From Dastarcus helophoroides (taxonomy: Eukaryota; Arthropoda; Insecta; Coleoptera; Bothrideridae): a stretch of 64,000 nucleotides of DNA. Below are positions 33,090 through 44,399 of the stretch, piece after piece. Every line of letters starts with the position of its first letter. Position 1 is the stretch's first letter. Where the stretch lies: the NCBI GenBank assembly GCA_028583605.1, contig CM053327.1:12697629-12761628 (forward strand), in the 5' to 3' direction. A model generated the notes under the pieces. It had not been told where the DNA came from. It did not search any database and saw only the letters and a program-made list of their open reading frames with translations. The position numbers and the translations under genes were made by a program.

Positions 33090-35050
33090 ATTCAACCTGG
33101 AGGAATTCTTCCTCGAAATTTTAAATTTTATTTCAAAGTACTTTATTTTCCCGAAATTTTTAAAATTAGGCCTTTTCTTTCAAATTCTTTTTTCCCCTAG
33201 TTTTGACTTTGATCTCTAACTTCCTTCATAACAATTTTGACATTTTTGGATTTTTGGTAAAATCGCAACTTTTCAACTTATTTGTTATTCATTTTTTTAC
33301 AATTTCTTCGAAATTTCACCGTCGACCTTTCTGTAGAAACTTCGATTTTGATCTCGCTTTAATATTATTTCAAATTTCGCCTACTGTTTCAATATTTCGC
33401 CATTTCGCATTTTCTTAATTTGACTTTTTATTAAACTTCTCCTTTTTTTCGAAATTTAACAAAATTCGACGTTTTCTTTTTTCGTAAATTTTGATCTTTT
33501 TCTCAAAATTAGTCTTTTTTTCAACATTTTCAGTTTTTCTCAATGTCTGAAAATTTTTGTTTTCGATTTTTATTTCAGTGATATTTTTCCCAAAATATGG
33601 AATTTTTCTTAAAGTTCGTATTTTTCAAATTTTGTTCTCGTTCTTGAGAATTGATTTTCTTTGGAAAAATTCGATTATTTCTTCTAAAATTCGCTTTTTT
33701 CTTGCAGATTTTTCTCCAGAAATTTCGTCCTTTCTCTAGAAATATTGAAAGTTTTTCAAATATCGTCTAATTTTTCAGAATTCTGTCATTCTGAATTTTC
33801 TTTAATTGGAATATGCATGAAAATATGCAAAACAAGTGCTTAAAATATGCACGAAAATTGTCAAAATATGCAACTTTAAATAATGACGCTGTTAATTTAC
33901 ACAAATTTGCTTCTGATTTGAATAATTTTCCTTTTCTTTTGAACAAATTTGTTTCTTATTTAAATAGGTTTAATTCTAATTTCAACAGATTCGTTATTAA
34001 TTTAAATAAGTTTGTTTCTAGTGTGAACAAATTTATTTGTAAATTAATTAGGTTTTCTTCTAATTTGTACAAATTGGTCGAGAGTTTGAATAAATTAGCT
34101 TCCATTTTGAAAAACTTCTACTATGTGTCTACCCAAAATTAAAAGTTTTTCCGAAATTTAGTTTTTTTTTTTCTGTCAAAATCTAGCCTAGAAATATCAA
34201 CATTTCTTGTTAAAATATGTATTTCATTTTGTTGTGCTTTTCTGGAAATTTGAATTTTCCCTCAAAATTTTGGGTTTCCTATTAAAATTTATAAACTTAA
34301 ATGCTGTAAAATTTTTCTGTGAATGTAATGAAGATTCTGAGTAAAATAAAATAGAAATTTCTAGTAAAAAGTGAACACCTTAAAAGCAGCTTAATTTTTG
34401 TGAAAAAAAGCTCTTTTTTAGCGACTCTTATCGTAAATTTTTAACATTATTCTTATAATTTTCGAAGAAAAAATACATAATTTAAGGATTTTGGTCCAAA
34501 TTTGATTTCGGCTTGGTAAAAATTAGGTTTTTTTATTTTGCCTTTTTTTAAAATACTTTGAACTTTTTTAAATCTCTCCTTGCTTTTTCAAAGTGGAAAT
34601 TTCAAAATTTTGACTTCTTTTTAAATTTTGATTCTTTTTTCTTTCGATTCATTTTGTCAGAATTTTTTTCTCAATATTACCGCTTTTCCAAAATGATGAC
34701 TTTTTAAATAGTGGCTTTTTAAAATTATGGCTTTCCAAATTTAGTTTTAATAAATTCTGAATTTTGTTTTGTTCTGAGTTTGTTGATTTTAAAATTTAGA
34801 CATATTTTCCAAAAATTCAAGTTGCGAATCGAACACTTTTTCAAAAAGTTCAGGGCTGACTTTTTTGGAAATTTAGACCTTTTCTAAAAATTTTGATTTT
34901 TTTTTCAAAACTTCCACTATGAAAATTTTATTTTAATTTTAATTCCGACTAATTTACATATTTAAAATATTTTCAAATATATCGTCTTTTTTTTAATAGA
35001 GATTTGAAAATGTCGACTTTTTTTCAAAATATGTGACTTTAGAAATGGCT
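33090..35050. repeat. T-polarised degenerate low-complexity array
   Basis: Phrases such as TTTCTCAAAATT and GAAATTTCGAC recur with loose spacing. It contains a 21-bp minisatellite at 33894-34124. No gene was seen. Confidence 0.65.
33894..34124 (+). repeat. 21-bp minisatellite, 11 diverged copies in an open frame
   Basis: The consensus is about AATTTGAACAAATTTGTTTCT with a strict 21-base period. Because 21 is a multiple of three and stops are absent, it lies in a 109-codon frame (33813-34142) that would give heptads like NLNKFVS. No promoter, splice or homology evidence supports translation. Confidence 0.82.
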
Positions 35051-35560
35051 ACTTTTTTAAATGAAAATATCAAAAGGTAGAATATTGAGAATAAATCCAA
35101 ATTTTGGGAAAACACTTATTTTAAGAAAAAAGATCAAAAATTCCAAAAACTTTACGAATTCAGTTCAAATTTCTAGATATTCAGGTTGTAAGAGAGCAAA
35201 ATTTTTAGGGGAAAAAAAAACTTCAACGGCATTTCGAAAGAAAAAGTGACATTTAGAGAAAGAGGGTAGATTTTGATAAACAATTCAAAATTTGCAGAAA
35301 TTCGGGTTTTAAAAAAAGTAGAAATTTTCAAAAAAGGTCATAATTTAAAAAACGGAAATTTTAAAGAAAAAAACGACAAAGACCTAGATAAAAAAGGAGT
35401 CAAATGTTAGTAATAAATTTAAAATTTCAAAATAAAAAGACAAATTTTGCGAAGAAAAGAATTTTGAGAAAAATGTTAGGATTTCGATTGAATTTAAAAA
35501 TAGCAAGGAAACGACGAATTTTGAAAAAAAAATGGTACTCTTTAGAAAAGTGCACTTACA
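35051..35560. repeat. A-polarised continuation of the low-complexity array
   Basis: The same vocabulary appears as its reverse complement (AAGTCGAAATTTTGAAAAA type). The switch of strand sense is abrupt near 35050. Confidence 0.6.
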
Positions 35561-36156
35561 CATAGTTTAATATAAATATTCGATCCTTTAACTAAGGACT
35601 CTCCTTGGCCCTACCCAGCGCCTATGTTCATGTTAATATATTATTTATTGACTTTTAGTTTTGTAGAAGGGAACCATAGCATTTGGGAGTATTCTACAGG
35701 TTACATACCCAACCAACTCGTTCATCTGATTAGTTCTTTGGTTGGTAGGTACTAAAATGAGGTTTGATCCCTTTTTTCTCAGCAAAAGTTATGAATTGTT
35801 ATAAACTTTATACTAAAAACCAATACTTCAGAATTTGTGATTGTGACCAATTTTATTAATTAAGTAAATAGATTTTGTTAAATCCAAACCTTTAGTTTCA
35901 AGCTTCATAATACTCGCATGTATGTGAGAAAAATGATTGCTAATCACAGCTATGATATTTTTCACTGGAATCGTTAAATGCTTTCCTGCACTAACAAACT
36001 GCTACTCTTCTACTAGCTACTAGCCTAGTAAAATTTCAATTATTAAGTACCCATCGAAAAATATTGTAAATATAGCGAAAATATGCATCATCATTAGATT
36101 TTTATTGAAATATGCAACGTCCAGTAAAAGTGGGTCTCTAATTTTTATATATTATA

Positions 36157-36157
36157 C

Positions 36158-36188
<31 letters not shown>
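36157..36188 (+). repeat. (TTA)n microsatellite
   Basis: About ten uninterrupted ATT/TTA triplets. Confidence 0.9.
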
Positions 36189-36190
<2 letters not shown>

Positions 36191-37265
36191 AAAAATTTCG
36201 AATTTTTTCTGAAAACCGGTCTTTTCAAAAATTTGTCGTTATCCTCAAAATTTGATTTTCTCCGAGAAACTTCGACTATTTTTTTAATTTTATTTTTCTC
36301 TAGAAAGTTCGATCTTTTCCTCAAAATTTAACAGTTGTTTTCAAATTGCTTCTAATATTTCAAAGTTTCACTGTTTAGATATCATTTTAATTCGACTGCT
36401 TTCGCGTCCCACCTGTTCCTCAAAACCTTTTTCTCAAAATTTCGGGTTTATAGCATTTGTAATTTTTCTCAAAATTTGACTTTTACCGGAAAATGTAGTT
36501 TTTTCTTGCTTTCAAAAAAATTATACATCTTTATGTATAATTTTTTTAATTTGCTCACAACGTTATTTTCAAAATTCTGCTATTTCCGAAAGTTTTGACT
36601 TTCTTAATTCGACGTGTTGAAATTTCGACTTTATATCGTTCCACGGGATTTCAGGAAATTTAATTTTTTTTTCGCAATTCTCACTTTATCCTCAAAACAG
36701 ACTTCGTTCTCAAAACTTGGTATTTCCGGTCACTTTTAAAAATTTCGCTTGTTCGAAATATATTCAGCTTTTTTTAAACATACATTTTTTATAGATTTAA
36801 CAATTTGAAAGATGCCGACTCTCTTCAAAAATCGAACTTCTTCGCTTTCGAAAATTTTGACTGTTTTCTTGTTTTCAAAATGCAGGTTATTTCTCGAAAC
36901 TGGTTTATTTTCTTAAAATTAGGTTCGAGAAAACTATTCTTTTGATGATGTACATTTCTTAATTTGTCCACAATGTTATTGTAAAAATTATGCCATTTCT
37001 GAAAATTTTGACTTTCCTAATTTGACGTTTTGAAAATTTTGACTTATTTCTATAAAAAAATTATTTTTATCGAAATTTCGACTTTGTATCATTCCCTGGT
37101 ATTTCCGGAAATTTAATTTTTTGTTCGAAATTCTCACTTTATTCTCAAAACAGACCTCGTTCTCAAAATTTGATATTTCCGGTAGTTTTTAAAAATTTTG
37201 CTTGCTCCAAGGATATTCAGCTTTTTTTAAAATATTTCGTCATTTTTTTTTATTCAACAGTTTGA

Positions 37266-37765
37266 AACATAATATACTTCTTCCGGGAATGGGCCGTGTC
37301 AAAGAACTACTAAAAGTGGTTTATTTTCGCAGGCAGCCATTGCGGAACATCAACATCAGACCGGACATAAGATTCTTTCTATAATTATAATAGGAAGATA
37401 CGCGAGGCCATTGAAATCCAAGTTCCCCAAAAACATCAACAGAGACGGAAATCTTCGGGAGTGATCACGCAGACGAATGGCATATAAAGTTTCCCTTTCT
37501 TTCCTCTCAGAAGAGTTTCGCCTCTGGTATGGTGGACATACAGAGTTCCGTGCTCTTCTGTCTAAACTTTCTAATACCTTGAAGCAAATTTTCAATTCAG
37601 AAAAGTTTCGCCTCTGATATGGTGGACATTCTGATTTACCTTGCGCTGATATTTTGAAATTGGCCCCTTTTTTTATTTTTTATTTTTGTACGATGGTGGG
37701 CGAAACGTCGAACACTTTTAGTAGTTTTTTGACACGGTCCAATCCCTGAAGAAGTATATTCTGTA
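37266..37765 (+). mobile_element. Penelope-like non-autonomous repeat with inverted ends
   Basis: The left end ATAATATACTTCTTCCGGGA, then GGGCCGTGTCAAAGAACTAC, is the inverted copy of the right end (AGTTTTTTGACACGGTCCAA ... GAAGAAGTATATTCTGTA). It contains two hairpin units in direct order (37510-37558 and about 37600-37655) like those in SLC7 intron 2. A partial hammerhead-like motif lies before the right end. An inverted terminal stretch and internal truncation are known in Penelope-like elements, but no RT or GIY-YIG coding is present, so the class is inferred. Confidence 0.72.
37688..37715 (+). ncRNA. Partial hammerhead-like motif, copy 3
   Basis: TACGATGGTGGGC, then GAAAC, GTC, GAACA. 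The 3' half matches copy 2 exactly from GAAAC on. The first stem strand and the CUGANGA box are missing, apparently deleted. Confidence 0.5.
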
Positions 37766-37899
37766 CTGACTCTCTTCAAAAATCGAACTTCTTCGCTTTC
37801 AAAAATTTAGACTTTTTCCTTGTTTACGAAATGCAGGTTATTTCTCAAAACTGGTTTATTTTCTAAAAATCTGGTTTGAGAAAACTACTTTTTTGAAAT

Positions 37900-39540
37900 T
37901 TTCCAAAAAGAAGTCCCAAGATATTGGATTCTTATACAAGATGGTTGCGGTGAAATGGACTAAAATTCCTAGGTACATTTCCAAGGTGAAAATATGATTG
38001 ATATTTAGAAATACTGGGTTTTAAATGTAAAATATTATTTTAGTTCTTATTTATTTAAATACTAATATCCATAGCAAATTTTGGCGTTTGGACTTCTTCC
38101 GTTCAGTTATAAAGGGCGCTCGGATGTTAATTACGATAGAACTTTTTTATAGTTTTGAGTATCTGGTTTTTGATATCAAATTATTATATTCTAACATTTT
38201 TTACATAAAAACGGCATACTTTATGAAAGTAGCTATCTGGGCCGTTTTTAATATATCTGGCATTGACCTTCAAATGCTGTTGCTGTTTAGATTTTCTAAA
38301 GCACTAGTTGGTTAACCGCTAAGATGAATTCCCATTAAATTTACCTCAAAATACTTCGTATAGAATGAGACATCTCTATTTCTTTTTTATCCAAGTACGG
38401 AAATATCTTCGGCATAATTTTCTAGATCGTTGTTAATAAGTGGAGGTAATCGAATGTTACAGGATCTGCTCATAGTCTGCTGCCGAATCATTTCACGATA
38501 AATAAACAATTATTGTTTTGTCAGTGGCATGTTAATGGACATAAAATTGCGCACTACTTTTGCTATATTATCCATTCTCCATCTCTACTGATAACGAAGT
38601 TACCAATGTTACCCCAGTGGGACGAACTGTATATTTACCTAGATAGGTAAAAAATGACAAGTCGGACTGCACAAGAATTTGTTTTGTTATATGTCTTATA
38701 AAATTCGTTCTTGAGGAAATCAGAGCTAGTTGTTTTTGCAAACATTTTTCATGGTATTACCTGCAGAAAAGATTGTTAAAAAAACTCGAATAGAATTTTT
38801 AAACGAAACGGAACTAATTAAGAATTCAACATTCCAGTTTCTCCTATCGAGCAGATTATGTTTTTGTGCTTCCCACAGTTCTTTGGCTAATTTTCCCTTT
38901 TTATTTTACTACGGTTCTACTTATATGCTAATTAATCCTTTCAGTATATAATACTAAACAAGTAATTAATGCGAATGCGACGTATTAAAGTAGATCAAAC
39001 TTAAAACGATCTACTTTTCCAGATTATTTTTTTCGATTCCTTTTTTTATTTTACCAAATTTTTGCTGTAACTGTCACCTACCCCTGGCGTCATAGGGGTT
39101 AACATTCGTTTATTCTTAGTTTAACATGTCTAAGAAAACCACTTCGGGATTTAATTTAGGAGAGTTACTTTTCGATTAATATTTGCATCTTGATCTAATT
39201 AAAGGTCACTGTGGTTACTTTAATAGAATTTGGCAACATTCACTTAACAAATCTGCATTAACGGAGCAACTTTTTTTAAAATTTGTTCTCCCATCGGGCT
39301 CGCTTAAGTTGATCATTCTCGACCGCCTTGAACTTGTTCGTTTAAAAAGAAATTATGTCAAGGGTACTCGGAATTAAGCGTCTCCGTAACGCGGTTTAGA
39401 TGCATGAGGTCTCGAGGTTTCGTCAGTTTGAACAAATTGTGAAAGTCGTTAACAATTACAAATAAACTTTTATTGTTGTTAGTGTAAGAATCAATTAATG
39501 GTAAGAGAGTGATGCGAGGAAGAATTCCTATATCGTAGGA
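37900..39540. other. Unassigned intergenic sequence
   Basis: No open frame with recognisable similarity and no clear repeat boundary was found. Composition is less monotonous than the flanking arrays, so degraded unique sequence is likely. Confidence 0.5.
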
Positions 39541-39565
39541 ACGGTGTCAGCCTAAGAAAGCAAAC

Positions 39566-39627
39566 ATATGCCATAAGGAAGGCCTTTAGGTCGAATAATT
39601 CAGACTTCATCAGGGGCAATGGCACAT
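39566..39627 (-). ncRNA. Hammerhead-ribozyme-like motif with intact CTGATGA
   Basis: On the minus strand: ATGTGCCAT (39627-39619), TGCCC, CTGATGA (39613-39607), A, a 3-bp hairpin GTC-TGAATTATTC-GAC, C, TAAAGGCC where GAAACGUC is expected, TTCCTT, ATGGCATAT (39574-39566). The outer strands pair over 9 bases with one G-U. The CUGAUGA box, its A spacer and the short stem II are as in Penelope-type motifs. The GAAA box and the cleavage triplet carry three substitutions, so the copy is probably dead. Confidence 0.45.
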
Positions 39628-40019
39628 GCTATAGACCAACTTTCTCTTCTCGTTCAAAGCAGGAGTAATTCGCTTGGTTCCTATCTCGCTAATCGTCTCG
39701 CTCACACGTTAATCATGAAATATTGTATGTACTTGACGGGAATAGTAATAAAAAACAAGATTTTTATTCTCTAATCTCAATACTAATAATAAAAATAATA
39801 ATAACGGATTCATCTCTTGCGAGAATAAGAAAAATTTTCAAAATACAAAACATATTAAATTTCCCTACCATGCCCCAATAGTCATATTTTATTGAAAAAA
39901 AAAAACACCGCGAAAGCGATGAATAATGAATAAATTTTGAAGTTCGCTACACCAATAAATTGTTCAAATAACCAAAAACCATAGACAAATTTTTGAAAAA
40001 CATCTCAATTCTAATAAGT

Positions 40020-40680
40020 GATTAATTTGACGAATTTGACAATAATTTTAATAATTTCTATTTTTTAATAGGTGATAGGGTACATTTTTTAAAATAAAAA
40101 ATCGAAAATTCAGAGCTTAAAAGGTTACATTTACAAATTAAAGAAAAATGCCGAACTTTTGAACAGAAGCAGAAATTTTTTAACAATGTTGAAATTTTAA
40201 AAAACGAACATTTAAAAAAAAAGATGTCGAACTTTGGGAAAATCTAACGTTTCAAAAAATTTTACATTTTTTTTATAAGTCATAATGTGACCGAATGAAT
40301 ACGCATTGGCCCCTTCTTGTGATCTCTTTACACCTTGCCCAGTAGGAAATTTTTGTAGGTTAGAAGTTACTTATTTTAAAGTGACTATCTGCTTTTTTTT
40401 GTACAAAACAGTTCACAAGAAACTGCACCTGACTATGCTGACTGATGCTATGGAAATATGAGATATAATATGATGAAAGTTAATTTGAGAAAAAGCTGGA
40501 TTTTGGGAAAAACGAATTTAAATAAACATCGAAATTGTGAAAAAGCGATGCCTAATTTTAAAGAAAAAAGTCTTAATTTTAAAATGAGCCTAATTTTTAG
40601 AAATACGTAGAATTTTGTAAAAAAATCGAATTTCCACTTCGGATATTTTAATTATTTATTTAAAATTTGACTTGGGGTTC
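40020..40680. repeat. A-polarised low-complexity sequence
   Basis: Reverse-complement sense of the TTTCGACTT vocabulary (for example AAAAAAGATGTCGAACTTTG). No coding capacity. Confidence 0.55.
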
Positions 40681-41338
40681 AAATGGGGTAGCGATGCGCA
40701 TTATATGGCACTGTTATCAGCCTCTCACTGACCAGTTAAGACTCTCACCTCCAAGTTGGTGAATTCCGAAAACCTGAGTAACCCTGTGGAAGATTGGGGT
40801 AACCAACCCCAGTGGGAAACAGGGTCAAGGCGGACGAGATGTTCCTCCGAAAAGGGGGTTGGCACGGGGCTAACAACCCAGTCCGTAAAAATATCTGTTA
40901 TGAAATCTTAAGTTAATGAAGCCCGACGAATCCCAAGACTACCACAAAAGCACCGAAATAAGGAAAAGGACTTTGGTATTTTCACATTGAATGTAAGATC
41001 TCTTGTGGGGAATGGGGGCGCTAAGGAAGGCTCGGAAAGAAGATAGAGAAATATAGGGCTGATATCACAGCCATACAGGAAGTTCGTTGGGTAGGTCAGG
41101 GTGTTTTCCAGAAAAGGAGCTATAGTATTAACTATAGCTGCCAAAAAAATAGGCATGAGTATAGCACGGCATTCATTGTAGCAAACAGAGTTAAATATCT
41201 CATCATGGTCTTCAAGCCATTTAACCCTCGAATTAGCACTCTGAGGATAAAAGGCAAGTTTTTCAACATAAGCCTTACTAATGCCCAGGCCTTAACAGAG
41301 GAGAAGTCAGATGATCTTAAAGACGAGTTCTATGAAGA

Positions 41339-41649
41339 GTTTCGTCCTCTGGTATGGTGGACATACTGAGTTACCGTGCTCTTCTGTCTAAACTTTCTTA
41401 TCCTTTGTACCAATTTTCAATTCAGAAAAGTTTCGCCTCTGGTATGGTGAACATACTGATTTACCGTGCTCTAATGTTTTGAAATTGGCCTTTTCATTCT
41501 TTCGTTTTTGCTTATTCCCTCATATTCCTCTTTTCATTTAATTTTTCTTTTCTTTGTTCCTAAAGAAGCCCCCTACGATGGTAAGCCAAATGTCGAACAT
41601 TTTTAGTAGTTCTTTGACACGGTCCAATCCTGGAAGAAGTATATTCTGT
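41339..41649 (+). mobile_element. 5'-truncated Penelope-like repeat inside the RTE-like element, 16-bp TSD
   Basis: ACGAGTTCTATGAAGA occurs on both sides (41323-41338 and 41650-41665). Removing the insert plus one copy restores the reading DDLKDEFYEELEAACDHCP of the host element, which fixes the insertion point. The insert has two hairpin units (first near 41334-41384), a hammerhead-like motif and the tail ending GAAGAAGTATATTCTGT. It lacks the inverted left end seen at 37266. Confidence 0.85.
41555..41599 (+). ncRNA. Hammerhead-ribozyme-like motif, copy 4
   Basis: TGTTC (41555-41559), CTAAAGA (one change from CUGANGA), A, hairpin GCCCCCTAC-GATG-GTAAGC, CAAAT in place of GAAAC, GTC (41592-41594), GAACA (41595-41599). 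This copy keeps the best CUGANGA box and the cleavage triplet, while copies 2 and 3 keep GAAAC. A consensus of the copies therefore matches the type I arrangement better than any single one. Confidence 0.5.
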
Positions 41650-44065
41650 ACGAGTTCTATGAAGAACTAGAAGCCGCGTGCGACCACTGTCCAGCACATG
41701 ATATTAAGGTTATCATCGGTGACCTTAATGGCAAAATCAGCAAAGAAGACATATACCAATAACACCTAGGCTCATCTTGTCCACATGATACGACAAATAA
41801 TAACGGCAATAGACTTGTCAATTTTGCAGTATCAAAGAGTATGGTCGTGGAAAGCACATATTTCCCACATAAGAGAGTACACGAAGTGGCGTGGACCTTA
41901 CCGGATGGCCAAACGCAAAACCAGATAGACCATGTGTTAATAGATGACAGACATCTCTCTAACCTCCTGGACGTGAGACATACCGAGGTGCAAATGTGGA
42001 CTCGGATCACTACTTTGGTATGGGTGCGCTTGCGCGCAAGAACTTCAAATGTCCAGAAGACGAGAGAGGGGTGAACGACAGCCTATGTATAATACGTACC
42101 TATTAAAAGACGCCCAAACAGTTGAACAGTTTCAGAATAGTACAAATGATACCATAAAAGCATAGAAGAAACTAAAGCAGCATCAGAGGCTTGAATAGCA
42201 CACAAAGAAGCTATAAAGGCAGCAGCAAGAGACGTACTGAGGACGAAAAGGCATAGAACATCCAAGGATAGGTTTGATGATGAATGCCAAGACATAATGT
42301 CACGAAAAAACGAAGCATATAGGTCCATGCAACAGAGAAAAAAACGCGCAGCCGTAGAAAGATACAGACAACTAAGAAGAGAAGAGAAAAGAACATACAG
42401 AAGAAAAAAGATACAAATAGAACATAATATTTTGGAGGAGTTGAAAGCACACAGAAATCAGATGGAAACAGGAAGATTCTACCAAAAGGTTAACAATTTG
42501 AGAAAAGAGTTTAAGCAAAGGATTAACAGCATGTAGAGATAAACAGAGGAACATAGTAAACGGCAACAACGAGATACTAAAACGATGGGTTAAGCACTTT
42601 TGGGAACTGCTCAATGAAGAAACCATGGAAGAACACAATGAGAATCTCTCCACACCAAATACTGAAGACGACATTGTTTCACCAATTCTGAACAAAGTAC
42701 AAGAGGCCATTAAATACCTTAAAAACAACACATCTCCGGATAGTGATGGCATTCCGTCGAAGCTCTATTAATTCGGAGGTACACATTTGCCGAAGCTTAT
42801 CTGAATCATGATTAAGAAGGTATGGGAAAATGAGGTCACGCCGCAGGAATGAAGTATTGGTCTTGTCTGCTTTTTACATAAAAAGGGCGACCAATTGGAG
42901 TGCTCGAACTACAGAGGCATCACCTTCCTTAATACAATATATAAAATATACTCCCATATTATACATAGAAGATTGAGCCACTACACCAAAGTCGCACTAG
43001 GGGAATATCACAGCGGTTTCCGGCCAGGTAGATCGACTGTTGACCAGATTTTTGTCTTGCGCAAATCCTATTAAAGACCACGGAGTACAACTTCGAACGT
43101 TCTACTTTAAGGCCGCCTATGGCAGCATCATTAGATCCAAAATATATGAGGCCATGAGAGAACTCGGAATACCTGCTAAATTAATAAGACTCGTTAAAAC
43201 AACAATGAGTCAAGTACCTGCCAAGTAAAAATACAAACTAAAATATCTGACGTTTTTAGCGTAAATAAGGATTTAAGACAGGGGAATGCGCTGACGTGTC
43301 CCCTTTTTAACCTAGCATTAGAAAAAGTAATCAGAAACGCAGGCCTGAAAAATAGGAGCACAATATTTAACAATATTTAAGAGCATACAGAAAATGGAAT
43401 ATGCTGATGACATGGATATCGTCTCACGTACAATACAACATTCCAAAGAGGCGTTTGCCACATTCGTTGGTGCATCAGAAAATAGTAGTCTGACGGTGAA
43501 CGAGAATAAAACTAAGGTTATGGCATCAGTACCAGGTAATAGAGCCAGAAACATCGGACAAAATATGACAATCAATAATTATAATTTTGAGTAAATAATA
43601 AAAACAATATGTCCGAGGAAATAAAACGCAGAATAGTACTTGTCAAGAAGTAGAAAACCCCTCAAAAGCAGGCAAAATTATCATTTAAAACAAAGCTGAT
43701 GTTGTGCAAAATGTTAGTACTCGAGGTCCTGACGTATGGATCCGACCCTAAGTAAAACTGACGAAACCCTACTCCAAACTTTTGAAAGGAAATTGTTGAG
43801 GCAGATCTTTGGGGCGGTATGTGACAACGGTCTATGGCGTCGTCGCTGCAACTTTGAGCTCTATGAGAAAACAAAGAAATGACAGAGGGAAAAGATGTGG
43901 TAACAAACAGAAAAACAGGACGACTCAGGTGGGCAGGACATGTCAATAGAGCTGATGACAATTACCCTCCAAAAATGATCATGGTGTCGGAACCAGCAAA
44001 AGCTAGAAGCCATGGCAGGCCAAGATTGCGGTAGAAAGATGGTGTCGATGGGCACGCATAAAAAA

Positions 44066-44380
44066 TCGGTGTGGCATTTACACGAGCAAAGTCGATGTCT
44101 GAGAGTACTTCCAGCGAACTTGCGTAGTGTAAACAGTCTCTGAAAGCAAGTCGTAAAACTTGAGCAAGTGCTTGCCGCAATAATTACTGGCACGTGTAAA
44201 CAACCGTAGAGAGTGCTATAGGCAAGTTCAGATTTATTTTCAATTTGTTGGAAGTTGTCTGCAAGTGAGTTGTGCAAGTCGTACATTTGGAGGTAGAAAT
44301 AGTCGTGTATGGTCAATAAATATAGTCGCTCTCGCAAGTGCTATCGCAAGTTACTATCCCGTGTAAACATTTTACAAAGA
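44066..44380. mobile_element. MITE with CAAGT/ACTTG subterminal repeats
   Basis: The ends carry GGCATTTACACGAGCA and, inverted, AATGTTTACACGGGAT. Inside are at least seven CAAGT and three CTTG(C/A) motifs in about 300 bp, a pattern seen in subterminal transposase-binding arrays, for example of hAT elements. It follows directly after the RTE-like tail. No coding. Confidence 0.55.
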
Positions 44381-44399
44381 ATTTCGTGGAACCTTGCAT

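Larger units (their letters stand above)
36530..37900 (+). repeat. Tandem duplication (~415-bp unit), second copy split by an insertion
   Basis: Copy 1 (about 36530-36945) and copy 2 (about 36945-37900) align in order. They share TTTGCTCACAACGTTATT/TTTGTCCACAATGTTATT, TCTCACTTTATCCTCAAAAC, ATATTCAGCTTTTTTTAAA, GACTCTCTTCAAAAATCGAA and AAATGCAGGTTATTTCTC. Copy 2 is interrupted after TTTGAAA by about 500 bp (37266-37765). Copy 1 therefore preserves the uninterrupted site. Confidence 0.82.
40683..44050 (+). mobile_element. RTE-like non-LTR retrotransposon, nearly full-length but dead
   Basis: After a G-rich 5' leader the protein can be followed in broken frames. Endonuclease: FGIFTLNVRSLVGNGGA; then VIIGDLNGKI and the late block DGQTQNQIDHVLIDDRHLSN. 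A helical linker follows (41-42.5 kb, RKNEAYRSMQQRKKRAAVER). RT: GISQRFPAR/GFRPGRSTVDQIF, FKAAYGSII (D lost), MEYADDMDIVSR with YADD intact at 43399-43410. The C-terminal tail ends near 44040 with RWAGH-like and GRPRLR-like phrases. Stops and frameshifts are many. It carries a 311-bp insertion at 41339-41649. RTE assignment is by motif order. Confidence 0.85.

Noticed and set aside
39183..39377. 64-codon plus-strand frame in 39 kb region
   Set aside because: No similarity or splice context; codon content typical of chance frames here.
41657..42752. Several minus-strand frames of 80-126 codons
   Set aside because: Antisense of the RTE-like element's endonuclease and linker, which is recognisable on the plus strand.
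43318..44337. Minus-strand frames of 72-158 codons, one spanning the MITE
   Set aside because: Antisense of RT coding and of a MITE; no homology.
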